A DNA stretch of 64,000 nucleotides from Chamaelirium japonicum (taxonomy: Eukaryota > Streptophyta > Magnoliopsida > Liliales > Melanthiaceae). The stretch spans positions 9,850,840 through 9,914,839 of the forward strand of contig OX393555.1 in NCBI GenBank assembly GCA_947650365.1, read 5' to 3'. A model generated the notes under the pieces. It was given only the letters and a program-made list of their open reading frames with translations. It ran no database searches and was not told the DNA's origin. Shown piece after piece: positions 12,189-23,966 of the stretch (its first letter is position 1; every line of letters begins with the position of its first letter). Made by a program: the position numbers and the translations under genes.

Positions 12189-14246
12189 CTAATACAAGTA
12201 AAACTTAATTAGAGAAGACCCGGCATATCTCTGACTCACTTCTAAAGAGTTGTCCGCAAGTCTGCTATAATATAGCACTTGCACATCTCCTTAGACTCTC
12301 GCCAGTCTTCATATGCCCTAGTTAGTGCCCTAGTGATATCTGGACCTATTAGGTCTAATACAGGGATACTTAGATTACATGCCAATGTACGTTTTTACTA
12401 CCCTATGCATAAGCTAAAGAAAGTGCTTCGGCTCTACGTAGTTAGAGACCCGATAATTGGTTCTCTTATGGGATAACGGATAGGGGATCTATATGGTTGA
12501 ATGAAAAACGAATGCAAAATAACTTATTTTATGGATTTTAAAAAACAAGCTAATTATATCCAAATGTCAGCGCTACCCTCACAGCGAAGACACCTCTATG
12601 GATTAATTAACCATGTATGTAAGATCTCGGAATCGACTACACCTGCCCTAGGGGGCATCATGCAGCGTCAATCCGCTTACACGGGCCTTTCCTTGACCCA
12701 GTCCAAATCTGCCAACTAAGGGCTTTGATGGACCATGGTTATCTTTTGACCAGTGCCACGTGATCCCCATTGTGCAAGCAACGGATGCCTCACGTCCACT
12801 TCGGATGCTTACCCACAAGCCTAAGCAATTACGGCACGGGAGTTCATGCGGCCCCCACTAGGGTGGGATAAAAAGCCCTTCTCTCCTGGCCCCGTAACCG
12901 CCATATCCTGAAGGAGATCGCTAAGTTATCTGGCATGGAAAAACATAACCCTCACCCTAGGGGGTGTCGAGCTACGCCCTTCCACCCAGACACAAAGCAG
13001 TTGGTTGTGGAGGCCAGAGGATCTCAACGAGTCCTCTTACACATCCCTTATTATAGTTGAGGGTTATTTAATGCAAGTATGAGTGTACACTAAGGTCACG
13101 ACAACCTATACACTAGACCCTGGTCATACCGTGCTCCCACTAGCATTCAAGCCTTTCGCGAAGCATTAATCGATCTTGGAATATCATAGTCCCTACCTCG
13201 AGTGGATTTCTCCACTCAAGGGTCACATTACATATCCCAAGAACATTGATGCTTTGCAAACTTGGCTATCACGCTAATGCCCTGGAGCCTAGCCTAAGGT
13301 CAGACTGACAGGAAAGGTCTTCCACTACCATGGCGTCTTGCTTATAAATTTGACGAATGATGTCATAGTAGAATTCCAACTCATTCTAGGTTTCGATGCT
13401 TGCCAAATAGGCACACCCGACTAATCGGGTGTTGACCTAATGGGGGCATAACCAAATGTGAGAAATTCATACTATCATCAAGGGTCAATTAAATAATAGG
13501 CGTCACTAGTGGAATCCAATCCTAATAAGGTCGCTAGGACCCGAGGGGAAAGGGCATCCCTCTGACACAGATAATCAAATTATCGCATCGGGGTTCTCTA
13601 CAGAAATATAAAGAACTACTGAAAGAAATAAGCACATAACTGAATCAAGTTCAGGGTCCGACCCCTGAACCTGACTGGCACAGCGCAGGCTCTCTGTCTC
13701 CTTCACAAGGCTCCTCGATCCAGTGCAAGCCTCTGTATACGATCTTCTGACGCTTTATGCCCTTTGCCGTCATCGTGTACGCTTCGCCGGATCGCCATCG
13801 TCCTCCAAGGTTCCGCTCATCTTCCCAGTGGTGGATCTCCACGGTAAGTCCTCCTCTTCAATCTGTAACCGAAAAAGATCTAGTACGCTTCGAGCAAGTG
13901 CTCGCTCGTACACAATTTCCTAGAAAGAAAAGGAAAACAAACCTAGCAAAAGCCTGGGAATCAAGGGTGGTAAATCTTCACCTCTTGCCCGACTATGGCT
14001 CTAAAATCTATCCACACACAGAAGAAAAAACATCCAGACAAAATCGCTAACACGGGGTCCGACCCCCGGTAGCAAGCAATCACATATCCAGAATAATTTT
14101 AGAAGCGGCGCCCTGCAAGAACGATTCATAGAACATACAAAATCTACTATGCATGATCTACTCGTAGAACCCCGATGGCGGCACATACTATTCATGCGCG
14201 CACATGACGGTTTTATAAAAAAACATGAAACGCACACCACTAGCGT

Positions 14247-14258
14247 GCTCTGATACCA
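14247..14258 (-). other. Copia primer-binding site
   Basis: TGGTATCAGAGC on minus, two bases inside the right LTR, is complementary to the 3' end of plant initiator Met tRNA. It identifies the right LTR as the 5' LTR. Confidence 0.92.
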
Positions 14259-14260
14259 AT

Positions 14261-16589
14261 TGTTGGAAATAAATCCATGGTAGAGGCCCGCAGCGGAAGC
14301 AAAGTGATAGTCCGAGGACCGTAGGCGGTGTGCGTTACATATCAAAATTTTCATCGAAACGATCTACATATGCATGTATGAAACTAGCATGGCAACTACA
14401 CGAACCCCTAATGACGATCTAACGCAAAAGAACAATCTAGCATGTATCCATGTTCTAATTATGTTAGATCTATTTGTTAGAGATCATACCTGCGTGCGGA
14501 ATCTTTCACCGCGACAAATTTCTTCTTTGTCGATGGAGACGGGCTACGGATCTGCTCGACATAGCTTCGGTGCAACAGTCATAACTTTCTGCTCCGAACT
14601 CCGATTGGGCTCAAATTTGGACTGCAGGTAACCAACTTCGAGACGCAACTTTTCCAACAAGTTTCACGTCGTTTGGACTTCTTTAGCTCCCGGAATTGTA
14701 GAAACAACATTGATTTTCTGTGCAGATTCTGGACAGCAAAAGGTTGCGGGAGACGCCTTCTAGTTCACCCGATCTCACACGATGCACGGCACCTCGTCGA
14801 TGGATCTCTGAGTGCCTCCATACGACGAGCCTTCTCCTTCTACAAAACACCACGCGAGGAAGACGAGTCGCCATCCAATGGCGCAAGCGAGGGAGAAAGA
14901 GACGAGGGAGGAGATGCGAAGAGAGGAGAGGGGCTTCGGTTTCCCCATGGCTTGCATGGCCGGCCCTAGGGCTTGCCCATGCATCTAATTTCGTGCCCCC
15001 TCTCTCTCCTTCTCATATATAGGGCCGGCATATCCATATGGATAAGGACAGTATGGATAAGGATGATTGATTCAAGTCTTATCCCTATATATCTCTTCTT
15101 TATCTCTATCATTTCCTTGTTTTCGAAAACGGTCAAAACCAGCCTGTTTTCTGCGCCTCATAACCGGCCCCTTCATCGGAGGCAACAACCTCCCGAAACT
15201 AATGGGGCCGGCCTTGACCAGTCTCTCAACACTTTGGGCCGGCCCCCTTAGTGCATAGTGGCGCATGGTTTGACCAAAACGCCCTTATGCCACTAGTTGG
15301 CCATTCCTCGTGTACGAGACTTTGCAAGGCACACATAAGTGAAGTGCACCAGTGATTTCACTATTCTCTGAGGTTCCCGTAGGGTGCCCCTAGTGAAGTC
15401 AACTAGTCAACTCGCAACATGTCCCGGTGCATCGCACCCATGTGGCAAAGTCCACTTATGGCAAGGAATTGCTACATGCGTCTCTGCACTAACCTAGGGT
15501 TTCCCCTTAGTGCACACACGTAGCTACGCATCTACCGTGCACTAGTGCGAAGCACTCACGGTGCGTATGCTTGGACTTCTCGCTTCCTCTAACTACGTTC
15601 TGTGTTTCGAGGAGATGGTATAAGAACCGTACATAATATCGATAAGGTGGAACCTTCAGGGACCAGGGTTCATGGCTTCCAACTCAGACTCGATCGATAC
15701 ACTACCCGAGTGTACCATCGATCCTCTGAGTCCGAGTTAACCTGCGTAGCCACCCAAAGTGCGACGCAGGCTGCACTCCAATTCCCCCGGACTTACTATG
15801 TTCTCTCTCATACCCCTGCTCTCCGCTTAGTATGGTAAACTCGCTGTCCCTCCACTTGGTGCCATGATACAACTCGAGCAGTGGAGAATACCGTCAGACT
15901 CGAGTGCTCATATGACTCGGTTCCTTCCCGGTTGACCACATACATCGTACCTCCGATTACTCTTCCGAGCAACCGGATCCGTCACCAGTCCAACTGATGA
16001 CCACCTGGCCAGGGTTTAATACGACATAGGTCAGACCAAGGAACGCACCTCCCGTTAGGGGTGTGGATAGCCTGCAGGAGTGACACGCTGATGCAACGCC
16101 AGTCGGGTAACCCAGTACACCGTGGTTTTGGATCACTGCATCCGGATCCTCACACATTGGTGCGCCAAAGCACCACACAACTGGTTAGTCCACCAGACAT
16201 GGTTCCTCAGGGTTTAGGACCATTTTACCCTAAGCAGAAACACGGTTTAGTGCACCGATGTCTGCTCATCGATCTGTGCACCGTGTTGGTTCCGTTCGGC
16301 CACAGACACTGTGCCTGGTAATGACCGTGGTGGAGACACCTACGCTCTGTCATCCCAACAGCTTATCCTGATAGGGCGACCAACCCTTATCAGAGCTGCG
16401 AACGTATTTAGGTTACATGGGACCAGTCCCTTGAGTCTCCCACTCAAGTGGATTACCATGTAGCCATGGCTCTCTGTTCTGTAATCAGAACACGTACTAA
16501 GGTACGTACCAATATGCAATCCTATACTATCAACCATACAAAGCTAAACACTAGGTTTTTACGAGCTATAGACCTCACCAATTCTAACA
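14261..16589 (-). repeat. Copia LTR, right (5' LTR)
   Basis: 2,329 bp, matching 6538-8866 end to end without net indels. It differs mainly by C/T and G/A changes. It ends in the C tract of the interrupted gypsy LTR repeat array. Confidence 0.95.
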
Positions 16590-16783
16590 CCCCCCCCCCT
16601 CCATGTCTGTTGCACGGCCGATCCCAAGGAAGAGAAGGAAAGGGGGGGAGGCTGTTGCGCGGCCGACCCCCCCCTCTATGTCTGTTGCGCGCTCAAGGAA
16701 GAGAAGGAAAAGAGAGGGGGGGCTGTTGTGCGGCCGACCCCCCCTCCATGTCTGTTGCGCGGCCAACCAGGAGGGTACACACA

Positions 16784-16795
16784 ATACCCCCTCCT
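16784..16795 (-). other. Gypsy polypurine tract
   Basis: Minus-strand AGGAGGGGGTAT lies immediately before the LTR start TGTGTGTACCC, as expected for the plus-strand primer. It marks the left LTR as the element's 3' LTR. Confidence 0.8.
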
Positions 16796-16995
16796 GACCG
16801 GACGGTCTTCAGTCTCACCCGGTCAGGATCGCTTTTTCTCGATTTGCGTGCCAGTCTCGCTTGGGTGCTGTCGGAACTTCGAATAGCTGTCTGGGCTTTT
16901 TCCAGTTTTTTGCCACATGGCGTCACCAGGCGTCGCCACCTCACCTTCTCTTTTTTCTCGAAATCCGAACCCATTCCCCCAGCTCCAACTTCTTC

Positions 16996-17003
16996 TATAA
17001 ATA
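16996..17003 (+). promoter_or_regulatory. TATA box of the gypsy antisense gene
   Basis: TATAAATA lies 225 bp before the ATG at 17228, in the same plus orientation as the antisense gene and opposite to gag-pol. It is followed by three imperfect ~50-bp leader repeats containing GATACACGCCGAG (17115-17225). The position suits an independent promoter for the antisense transcript. Confidence 0.65.
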
Positions 17004-17227
17004 GGACCCTGATGGTTCATTTCTTTCATCTGCTTCAGATTTCTCTTCTGTGGCTGAAGGTTCGCTGGGGTTGACGAATTGCTGCACGAGTCAGTAGCTG
17101 CACTGAAGTTATCTTAGATACACGCCGAGAAGTTGCGTGTTGGAGATAGCTCCCTTTGGATACACACCGAGGAGTCGCGTGTTGGAAGGAGTTTCGTCTG
17201 GATACACGCCGAGAACAAGCGCTGAAG

Positions 17228-19250
17228 ATGTCTTTCACTTGGTTCGATGTGCCAAAGAAGTTCCCGCTGATGGAGGACGTCCGGGCAGCTTACGGCATCC
17301 TTGATGCCATCTCACTCTCTTTCGCCACAGGTCCTTTGGACCCTGACGATGGCGACCGTACTGTCATCACTCTCAGACAGCTACGTTGCGGCCTGAGGCT
17401 TTCTCTCGCGAGCTTCTCAGGTCGCCTACTGGAGTACATGAAAGTGTCTCCATGCCAGATAGCTGGCAACGGCTGGAGGATTCTCCGTTGTATGGAGGCA
17501 ATAGAAGAACTGGCGGGGAAGCAGCTCTGCGTCGCGTATTTCTTGAAGAAGTACTTTGTCAAAGACTACAAGATGACGCCAGGCAACGTGTACTCCTACT
17601 TCAGTCTGCAGGCACGCGCAGGTAGTCGCCCTCCCATCGGAGGCTTATCCGACTCTGCGAGGGGTTGGAAGGAGTGTCCGATAGTGGTTGGAGGACCCTA
17701 GAGGGGTCATTTCAAAGTTCTCGGGCCAGTCTCCCACCTTGCTGTGACTATTGTGGACTTATACCCCTCTAGGAAGCTCCAGTGCCCTGAGAGTGTTGAG
17801 AATGACTTGGACAGACTGATTAGGAGGGTGACGCATAACGACGACGACTGGCGGCAGCTATTTCCAAAGCTCCCCGTCGTCAGGTCTTACAGTACTACTC
17901 CTAAAAAGGGTAAGCAAACAACAGCGACCAATAGAGAAGAAGAGCCCTCCGCTTACTCCTCGGAGCTTCCTGACAGGTACGTCAACTCCGTTAGACATTT
18001 CAACCCCAATACGGCATCATCTAAGCTTTGCGTGATCTTCAGGCGCCACACTAGGACGACTGCAGACAACCAGCTGCTCGCGACGTAGCTGCACCCGCGG
18101 GGAAGGCAAGGAGACGTGTCATTCTTAGCGAGTCTTCCAGCGACGATGATGAAGATAGATCCCCCCCAATTCACGTCACGCGATGAGCTGTTTGCGAAGA
18201 TTTACGTTCCCTCCCTGACGATTGGACAGAAGATGTGCCGTCGACTGGTCGACACTACGTGGAAGTAGAGGAATCCGAGAGGTCTTCCAGCTACAGTCTC
18301 TCTTTTTCCTACGGGAAGGGTAAGCAAGCCATGCCGTCCGGCTCTGCGGGGTCGCGTGGGCGAGCTTCACCCCGCGCTCCTACTGCTGCCCCTACTGCTG
18401 CACCCACTGCTGCACCAACTGTTGCACCTACCGCTACACTTTTCGAACACATGAATGTTCGGCACTTCATGGCTTCGCCTTCCTCCTCTGCTTCAGGGGG
18501 CATCGCCGGGCCACCTCCCGGTTCTCCCCTTGAAGCTACCGAAGCTACCTCCCACCACCGCTCCAGTGGGCTCTCTGCCCATCAGGTGGAAGAAGAGGAG
18601 ACGGGGGTGGATGGTTCTACTTGGCGGAGCCAGCTCGACGAGCTTCACGAGGTAAGTCTTCGAATCGTTGAAGAGTTGATTACAGTAGTAACTCTTTCCC
18701 CTAACTCTGTGGTACATGTCGTTCCCATCTTTGTCAGATGAGCGACCGCGTAACTATAATGGCCGGCCGAGTTGCCAAGGGGGGTGCTCGAAGGATGGCT
18801 CAGCTCGAGGCCTCCCTGCGGACTGCTCGGCAGGACTTGAGAGAGACTCGCGCTCAGTTAGTGGAGGCTCGAAGGGTTCATGCGGAGGAGTTAGCTGCAG
18901 TCAGGGCTCAGCTCAAACTCGCGCAGGCGAATGCTGCTGACCCTTTCGAGCTTCAAGAAGCACTGGAGACTGCTCAGGCAGAAATTGACACGATGGAAGA
19001 TCGGTTCATGGGCCAGGCCTCTATGATCAGGAGGTAGCGAACAGATGCCAAGGCCGCCAAGGCAGCTCACGAAGCCAAAATCGCCGTGTTGAAGTCCTCT
19101 TTCGACCAGGCCGAAGCATCGTATAAGGCTGCGCTTGCTCAGCAGCATATAGACTTCTCTATAGAGTGCAAGTCGATTCTTGAAGAACAGGCGGCGGGAT
19201 GGCGTAAGAAGGTTGCGAAGCTACGCAGCAAGCTCCCGCCGGGGCTGTAG
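17228..19250 (+). pseudogene. Tat antisense ORF (PF04195-like), decayed
   Basis: This plus-strand gene, antisense to gag-pol, matches the 'putative gypsy type transposon' family found between pol and the 3' LTR of Tat elements. From ATG 17228 (MSFTWFDVPKKFP) the globular part runs through GNGWRILRCMEAIEEL and YFSLQARAG. A stop at 17699-17701 interrupts it but the frame resumes. An acidic SESSSDDDED patch near 18120-18150 is in another frame. An intron at 18652-18737 (GTAAGT...CAG, phase 0) joins ...LDELHE to MSDRVTIMAG. The last exon is an Ala/Glu/Arg coiled coil with one stop at 19035-19037, ending LRSKLPPGL at 19250. Poly(A) signal AATAAA follows at 19304. Its molecular role in the element is not known. 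Confidence 0.78.
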
Positions 19251-19303
19251 AAAGCTGGCGCAGACGATTGACCGCTCCCGCTTACGGTCTTGTTTCGTGA
19301 TGT

Positions 19304-19309
19304 AATAAA
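19304..19309 (+). terminator. Poly(A) signal of antisense gene
   Basis: AATAAA 54 bp after the last codon of the antisense gene, on the same strand and followed by a T-rich stretch. With the TATA box at 16996 it brackets a self-contained transcription unit. Confidence 0.6.
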
Positions 19310-19559
19310 ACCACATTCTCGTTTGTATTGAAACCTTTAGTGTGATCTATTTGAATGCCATGGTTGCAATCTTTCTCTTATCGATCTTGCATCTTAAGAA
19401 CACGTCGACGAAGTATCGTTAAAAGTTTGGCTTTCATGTTTTAACTACACGTCGACGTCGTGCAATCAAAATTTGACCTTTGTACTTTAATTACACGTCG
19501 ACGACGTACGACCAAAATCTGGCCCACATATTAGCGGGAGGTGGTATACCTTACCTTGC

Positions 19560-19997
19560 TTGCGTTGGTCGATCAGTCGTACCCCCGCGGGGTCTATCGA
19601 TCGATCTTCCCAGGTGTTCACTGGCCGATCACGCCCTTCGCAGGGATCTGTCTACCGGTCGGCCAAGTGGTAGAACTCGCTCGGAGTGTTATGTACCACT
19701 TGGTTTAGGTTGGTCGACCGGTCGTACCCCGGCGGAGTCTGTCGACCGATCTTCCCAGGTATTCACCGGTCGGTCTCGCCCTTCGCAGGGACCTGTCGAC
19801 CGATCGGCCAAGTGGTAGAACTCGCTCGGAGTGTTATGTACCACTTGGTTTATGTTGGTCGACCGGTCGTACCCCAGCAGAGTCTGTCGACCGATCTTCC
19901 CAGGTATTCACCGGCCGGTCTCGCCCTTCGCAGGGACCTGTCGATCGGTTGGCCAAGTGGTAGAACTCGCTCAGAGTGTTATGTACCACTTGGTTTG
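19560..19997. repeat. 145-bp tandem repeat, three copies
   Basis: Units are anchored by AAGTGGTAGAACTCGCTC at 19665, 19810 and 19955, an exact 145-bp period. Each unit is rich in GGTCGACCGG-like palindromes. The array lies between the 3' ends of the convergent antisense gene and the pol gene. No coding sense. Confidence 0.9.
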
Positions 19998-20105
19998 CAT
20001 TGCGTTAGTTAACTGTTATTCTCACGCACGAACAAGAACACTGAGCAAACGCATCTTTATTGAATAGATCCGGAATTACAAAACAATTACTAGCGTCTCT
20101 CCCAT

Positions 20106-21348
20106 TTAACTACCCTGGTAGAACTTGCATAGATTGGTCGCATTCCATGGCCTTGCTAGTGCATCGCCGTCTTGAGTCTTCAGGCGGTAGGCTCCATTTT
20201 TCCCCCATACAATCGATGATGTATGGTCATTCCCAGGTAGTTCCCAGCTTGCCACTTCCCGGCTCCTTGGTGTTGTCGAAGACCTTCCGCATGACCAGGT
20301 CCCCCTGTTTGAATATCCGCCTTCTAACTTTGCGGTCATATGCCCTCTTAATGGCCTGATGGTAATTGGCTATGCGTGCTCTCGCTCTTTCTCTCTTCTC
20401 TTCCAGTAGGTCTAGGTCATCCAGCAGGAGTTCGTCATTCAGCTCCGGGTTAGGAGCTACGACTGTTCGCTGTGTTGGGACCAGGGTTTTCGTTGGCAGG
20501 ACTGCTTCAGAGCCATAGGTAAGGCTGAACGGAGACTCTCCCGTCGGTCGCTTCGGTGTCGTCCGAAAGGCCCATAGAACTCTGGGTAAAGCCTCTTCCC
20601 ACAATCCCTTCTTCTGCTCCAGCTTCTTTTTCAGTATGTCCAGAATAGCGCGATTCGTCGACTCCGCTTGCCCGTTGCTCTGAGGGTATCACGGTGTAGA
20701 GAAGAATAGCTTGATGTTGTTACTGGTGCAGAATTGCTTAATTGACTCCGTGTCGAATTGTCGCCCGTTGTCTGTAACAAAAACCCACGGCAGTCCGAAT
20801 CGACAGATGATGCTGCTCCATAGGAACTTTACTACTTGAACTTCACCAATCTTCAGCAGCGGAATTGCCTCCACCCACTTGGTGAAGTAGTCAGTGGCGA
20901 CTAGGAGAAACTTTCTTCGATTGGGCGACGTCGGGAAGGGGCCCAAAATATCCAACCCCCACTGTTGGAAGGGCCAAGGGCTGGATATCGGGTATAGCTC
21001 TTCTGCCGGTTGGTGTATGGAGGGAGCATGTTTTTTGCATTGCAAGCACCTCTTCACATACCCTCCCGCATCTGCTTCTATGGTGGACCAGTAGTAGCCT
21101 TGCAGCTTTATCTTCCGCACTAGGGCTCTTCCTCCGGAATGATTCCCGCATCCTCCTTCATGTATCTCCCTCATGATTTCTACTACTTGTTCCTTCGTGA
21201 GGCACTTGAGGTACGATCCACCAAATGAGTGCTTGTACAACTCGTCGTCGGTGAGGGTGTATCTTGGAGCGTGTGCTTTGGTTCTTCGGGCATCATCGAC
21301 GTCCTCCGGTAGTATCCCATCAAGTAGGTAGTTCTTAATGTTGGCCAC
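20106..21348 (-). pseudogene. Gypsy integrase
   Basis: The N-terminal zinc module (HEGGCGNH ... CLQCKKH) is followed by the core: GLDILGPFP with the first Asp, then VTDNGRQFD with the second. Then comes STP, a TGA at 20689-20691, and YPQSNGQAES with the catalytic Glu. The stop replaces a position that is normally Arg (CGA to TGA). The C-terminal domain runs through WAFRTTPKR and GDLVMRKVF. It carries a TGA at 20227 after TTWE and a frameshift near 20205, and finishes PWNATNLCKFYQGS at 20106. No chromodomain is seen, consistent with Tat. Confidence 0.9.
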
Positions 21349-21960
21349 CTAATCAGTTCCGGCCGCAATAGTATGGGCCGCTTCAATGGCTTGCGTCCTC
21401 CCCGCCAGGTGACTATCTTCTGTGTGGCCGGCTGTTCGGGGGTCAATTTGCACCTCGATGAAGACCCTTTTTTCTCTGTCTTCTCCGAGTACCGATGCTA
21501 GATTAGCAAGGGCATCCGCCTGCTTGTTCTCCGCTCTGGGGAACTGGTGGAAGTGCATGTCCTCGAACTTGGCGATCAACTCCCGGGCTAGCTTCAGGTA
21601 AGCTTGCATTCTTGCGTCGCGGGCTTCGTATCTACCGGTAATCTGATTGATCACCAAATGGGAGTCGTCGTAGACCTGTAAGCTGGTCACCCCCAGCGTT
21701 GTTGCCATCTCCAGTCCTGTCAGCATCGCCTCATACTCAGCTTCATTGTTCATCGTCGGGAAAAGTAGTCGCACTGATTTTTCGAGCTTTGTGTGGTCGG
21801 GGGTTACTAGGACTACCCCCACACCACTCCCGATCGCGCATGACAAGCTATCCATGAACAATCTCCAGCCTTCTTTTTTGTCCTCCTCCTGTCCTGTTAC
21901 CGCACCGACTCCCACGGGTCGACCGGCAGCTACCGACAGGTCTTCTAACGTCTCTGGCAC
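21349..21960 (-). pseudogene. Gypsy second RNase H (Tat aRNH)
   Basis: A second ribonuclease H follows the RT-RNase H, a hallmark of Tat elements. Visible are LFMDSLS (first Asp; the family usually has VDGS), NNEAEYEAMLTGLEMA (catalytic Glu), VYDDSHLVINQ and ENKQADALANLAS. A TAG at 21349-21351 separates it from integrase, but both are in one frame, so this was a single polyprotein. Confidence 0.85.
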
Positions 21961-22053
21961 AGGTGCAGTGTCTTCTGCCAGGAAATCACTGAGGAAGTCT
22001 GTAAGTGCTTGGCCCTTGATTGCTTTCCGAGGTACGTACCGAGGACCAAACTC

Positions 22054-23479
22054 TTACAGTTCTGCAGCCCACTTGCTCAGTCGACCTGCCCGAGTAGAGT
22101 TATCTAATACTTCCTTCAGGGGGTGCTCGGTGATGACCTCGATGGGGTGAGCGACGAAGTATGGGTGAAGTCTCCTTAACACGTACACTAATGCCAGGGC
22201 CACTTGTTCAATCCGCGCGTACCTAGTTTCAGTTGACGTCATGATGCGGCTGACGTAGTAGACAGGCTTCTCCACTCCTTCACGTTCGCATATCAGTACA
22301 GCACTGATTGCTGCCTCCGATACCAAAAGATACACCCCTAGCGTTGCACCTGGCTGGGGGGCTGTCAAGATAGGGGGTTGGCCAAGGTACGTCTTCAGCT
22401 CCGAAATGGTTCTTCGCAGCGTCGGTCCCACAGTCGAAAGGTGCAAGCTTGCTCAGCCTTTCGAACAGGGGCCGACACCGGTCTGAGGACTTGGATATGA
22501 AGCGGTTGAGGGCGTTGATCCGTCCGGTCAGCTTCTGGACCTCATTTCGTGACCTGGGCGACGGCATCTCCTCCAAGGCTCGGATCTGCTCCGAGTTAGC
22601 CTTGATCCCCCGTCGAGTGACCAAGTAACCTAGAATTTTTCCCGACGTCACACCGAAGGCACACTTGGCCGGGTTCAACTTCATGCTATACCTCCGCAAG
22701 GTTACGAAGGTTTCCTTTAGGTCTTGCATATGCGCCTCCTCCACCTGGCTCTTCACAAGCAAGTTGTCGACGTAGACCTCCACGTTCTTTCCAATTTGGT
22801 CGACGAATATCTTGTTCACCAGCCTTTGGTACGTCGCCCCTACGTTCTTCAACCCGAATGGCATCATCTTATAGTAGTAGAGACCTCAACCCGTGACAAA
22901 GGTCGTGTGCTCCTGGTCCTCTGGGTTCATGGGGATCTGGTGATAGCCTGAGTACCCGTCCATGAACGAGAGCCTCTCGTGTCCTGCCGTGGAATCTACC
23001 AGGATATCAATGCATGGTAGCGGGCAGCTGTCCTTCGGGCATGCCTGGTTGAGGTTTGTGAAATCGATGCAGACCCGTATGGCTCCGGACTTCTTGGGGA
23101 CGGTGACCACGTTAGCGATCCACTTCGGGTACCGAACCTCTCTGGTGATGCCCGCTCGTAGCAGCTTCTCTACCTCCATGTTGACAACTGCTGCTTTTTC
23201 CGGTGCTAGCGACCGGGGCTTCTGGCGTACAGGTGCAGCTCCTTCTCGAATGTTGAGGTGGTGACAGGCTACCTCGGGGTGGATGCCTGGCATGTCTTCA
23301 ACTGACCATGCGAACACATCCAGGTTTGCCTTGAGAAATGCCGTTATAGCTTCGGTATGATGTCTTGGCAGCTGTGACCCAAGAAAAGTTATCTTCGGAT
23401 GACCCGCTTCTCCTAAGTCCACGGGCAGAATTGGCTCGACGGCGGGTGACTCCTCCCACTCCGTGTTCAGGTTTGTCAT
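22054..23479 (-). pseudogene. Gypsy reverse transcriptase and RNase H
   Basis: The RT reads through PVRQKPRSLAPEK, VPKKSGAIRVCIDFTNLN and FMDGYSGYHQI. It breaks at TGA 22886-22888, which replaces the Arg of the FVTG-R-GLYYY block, and resumes with MMPFGLKNVGATYQR. The catalytic motif is YVDN instead of YVDD. A frameshift lies near 22440, where LAPF meets RRTISELKTYLGQPP. The RT-linked RNase H continues (VYYVSRIM, ARIEQVALALVY) to TAA 22054-22056. Two stops, one frameshift and a mutated active site make it inactive. Confidence 0.92.
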
Positions 23480-23547
23480 TGACCTCTTCGACTCGTCCGG
23501 TTCTTTAGATTCAACCGGTCTTCTGCGGGTGCGTCGTCCTGTTCAGC

Positions 23548-23912
23548 TCTTTACCTTCTGCTGACAGGTCAGTCTCCATCGGGTCTCTCGGATCAGTTAG
23601 CTCTTTAAGTTTACTTAACTGACCGGCCTTCTTCAAGCTCCTCGACGCAGTCAGTTTATTACGTTCAACTGGCTGGTCGGTCTTCTTTGAGTTTTCCAAC
23701 ACCGTCAGTTCTTTGCGTTCAACTGATAGGTCGGTCTTCAGCAGGTCCCCCGACACTGTCAGTTCCTTATGTTCAACTGACAGGTCGGTCTTCAGCAGGT
23801 CCCCCGATACTGTCAGTTCTTTATGTTCAACTGACAAGTCGGTCTTTAGCAGGTCCCCCGATACTGTCAGTTCTTTAAGTTCAACTGACAGGTCGGTCTT
23901 CTGAAGAGCTTT
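23548..23912 (-). repeat. 54-bp coding minisatellite, PR-RT linker
   Basis: About seven head-to-tail 54-bp units, the four rightmost nearly identical and the rest more diverged. On minus each encodes 18 residues of the type SVEHKELTVSGDLLKTDL. The period is a multiple of three, so copy-number change keeps the gag-pol frame. It sits between protease and reverse transcriptase. Confidence 0.9.
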
Positions 23913-23966
23913 GCCTTCTCGTGCTCCTACGCTTGATTGGGCGTGGTGCTGGAGCGTTGGAGCTTC

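Larger units (their letters stand above)
6538..16589 (-). mobile_element. Ty1/copia LTR retrotransposon, nested
   Basis: Two 2,329-bp LTRs (6538-8866, 14261-16589) flank a 5,394-bp interior. A primer-binding site complementary to initiator Met tRNA (TGGTATCAGAGC, 14247-14258) next to the right LTR fixes the minus orientation. The purine tract AGTGGGAGAT adjoins the left LTR. Flanking CCCCC on both sides fits a 5-bp duplication but lies inside C tracts. Recognisable on minus are a gag patch, an integrase core, a duplicated hinge and an RT patch with YVND. LTRs differ at only about 25-30 sites with no net length change, so insertion was recent, yet the coding region is much more degraded. Confidence 0.95.
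5427..16783 (-). repeat. Left (3') LTR of the gypsy element, split
   Basis: LTR sequence is 5427-6537 plus 16595-16783, about 1,300 bp once the copia insertion and one copy of its duplication are removed. It begins with a (TG)n-G(n) run absent from the other LTR, which starts simply TGGGGGGGG. It ends GAGGGTACACACA. It is longer than the right LTR (930 bp) chiefly because it carries more copies of a C/G-tract repeat. Confidence 0.88.

Noticed and set aside
14247-14258. tRNA gene fragment
   Set aside because: Only the 12-base primer-binding complement of Met tRNA next to an LTR; no cloverleaf.
19560-19997. Array considered as CRISPR-like
   Set aside because: Plain 145-bp head-to-tail repeats without unique spacers, in plant DNA and inside a retrotransposon.
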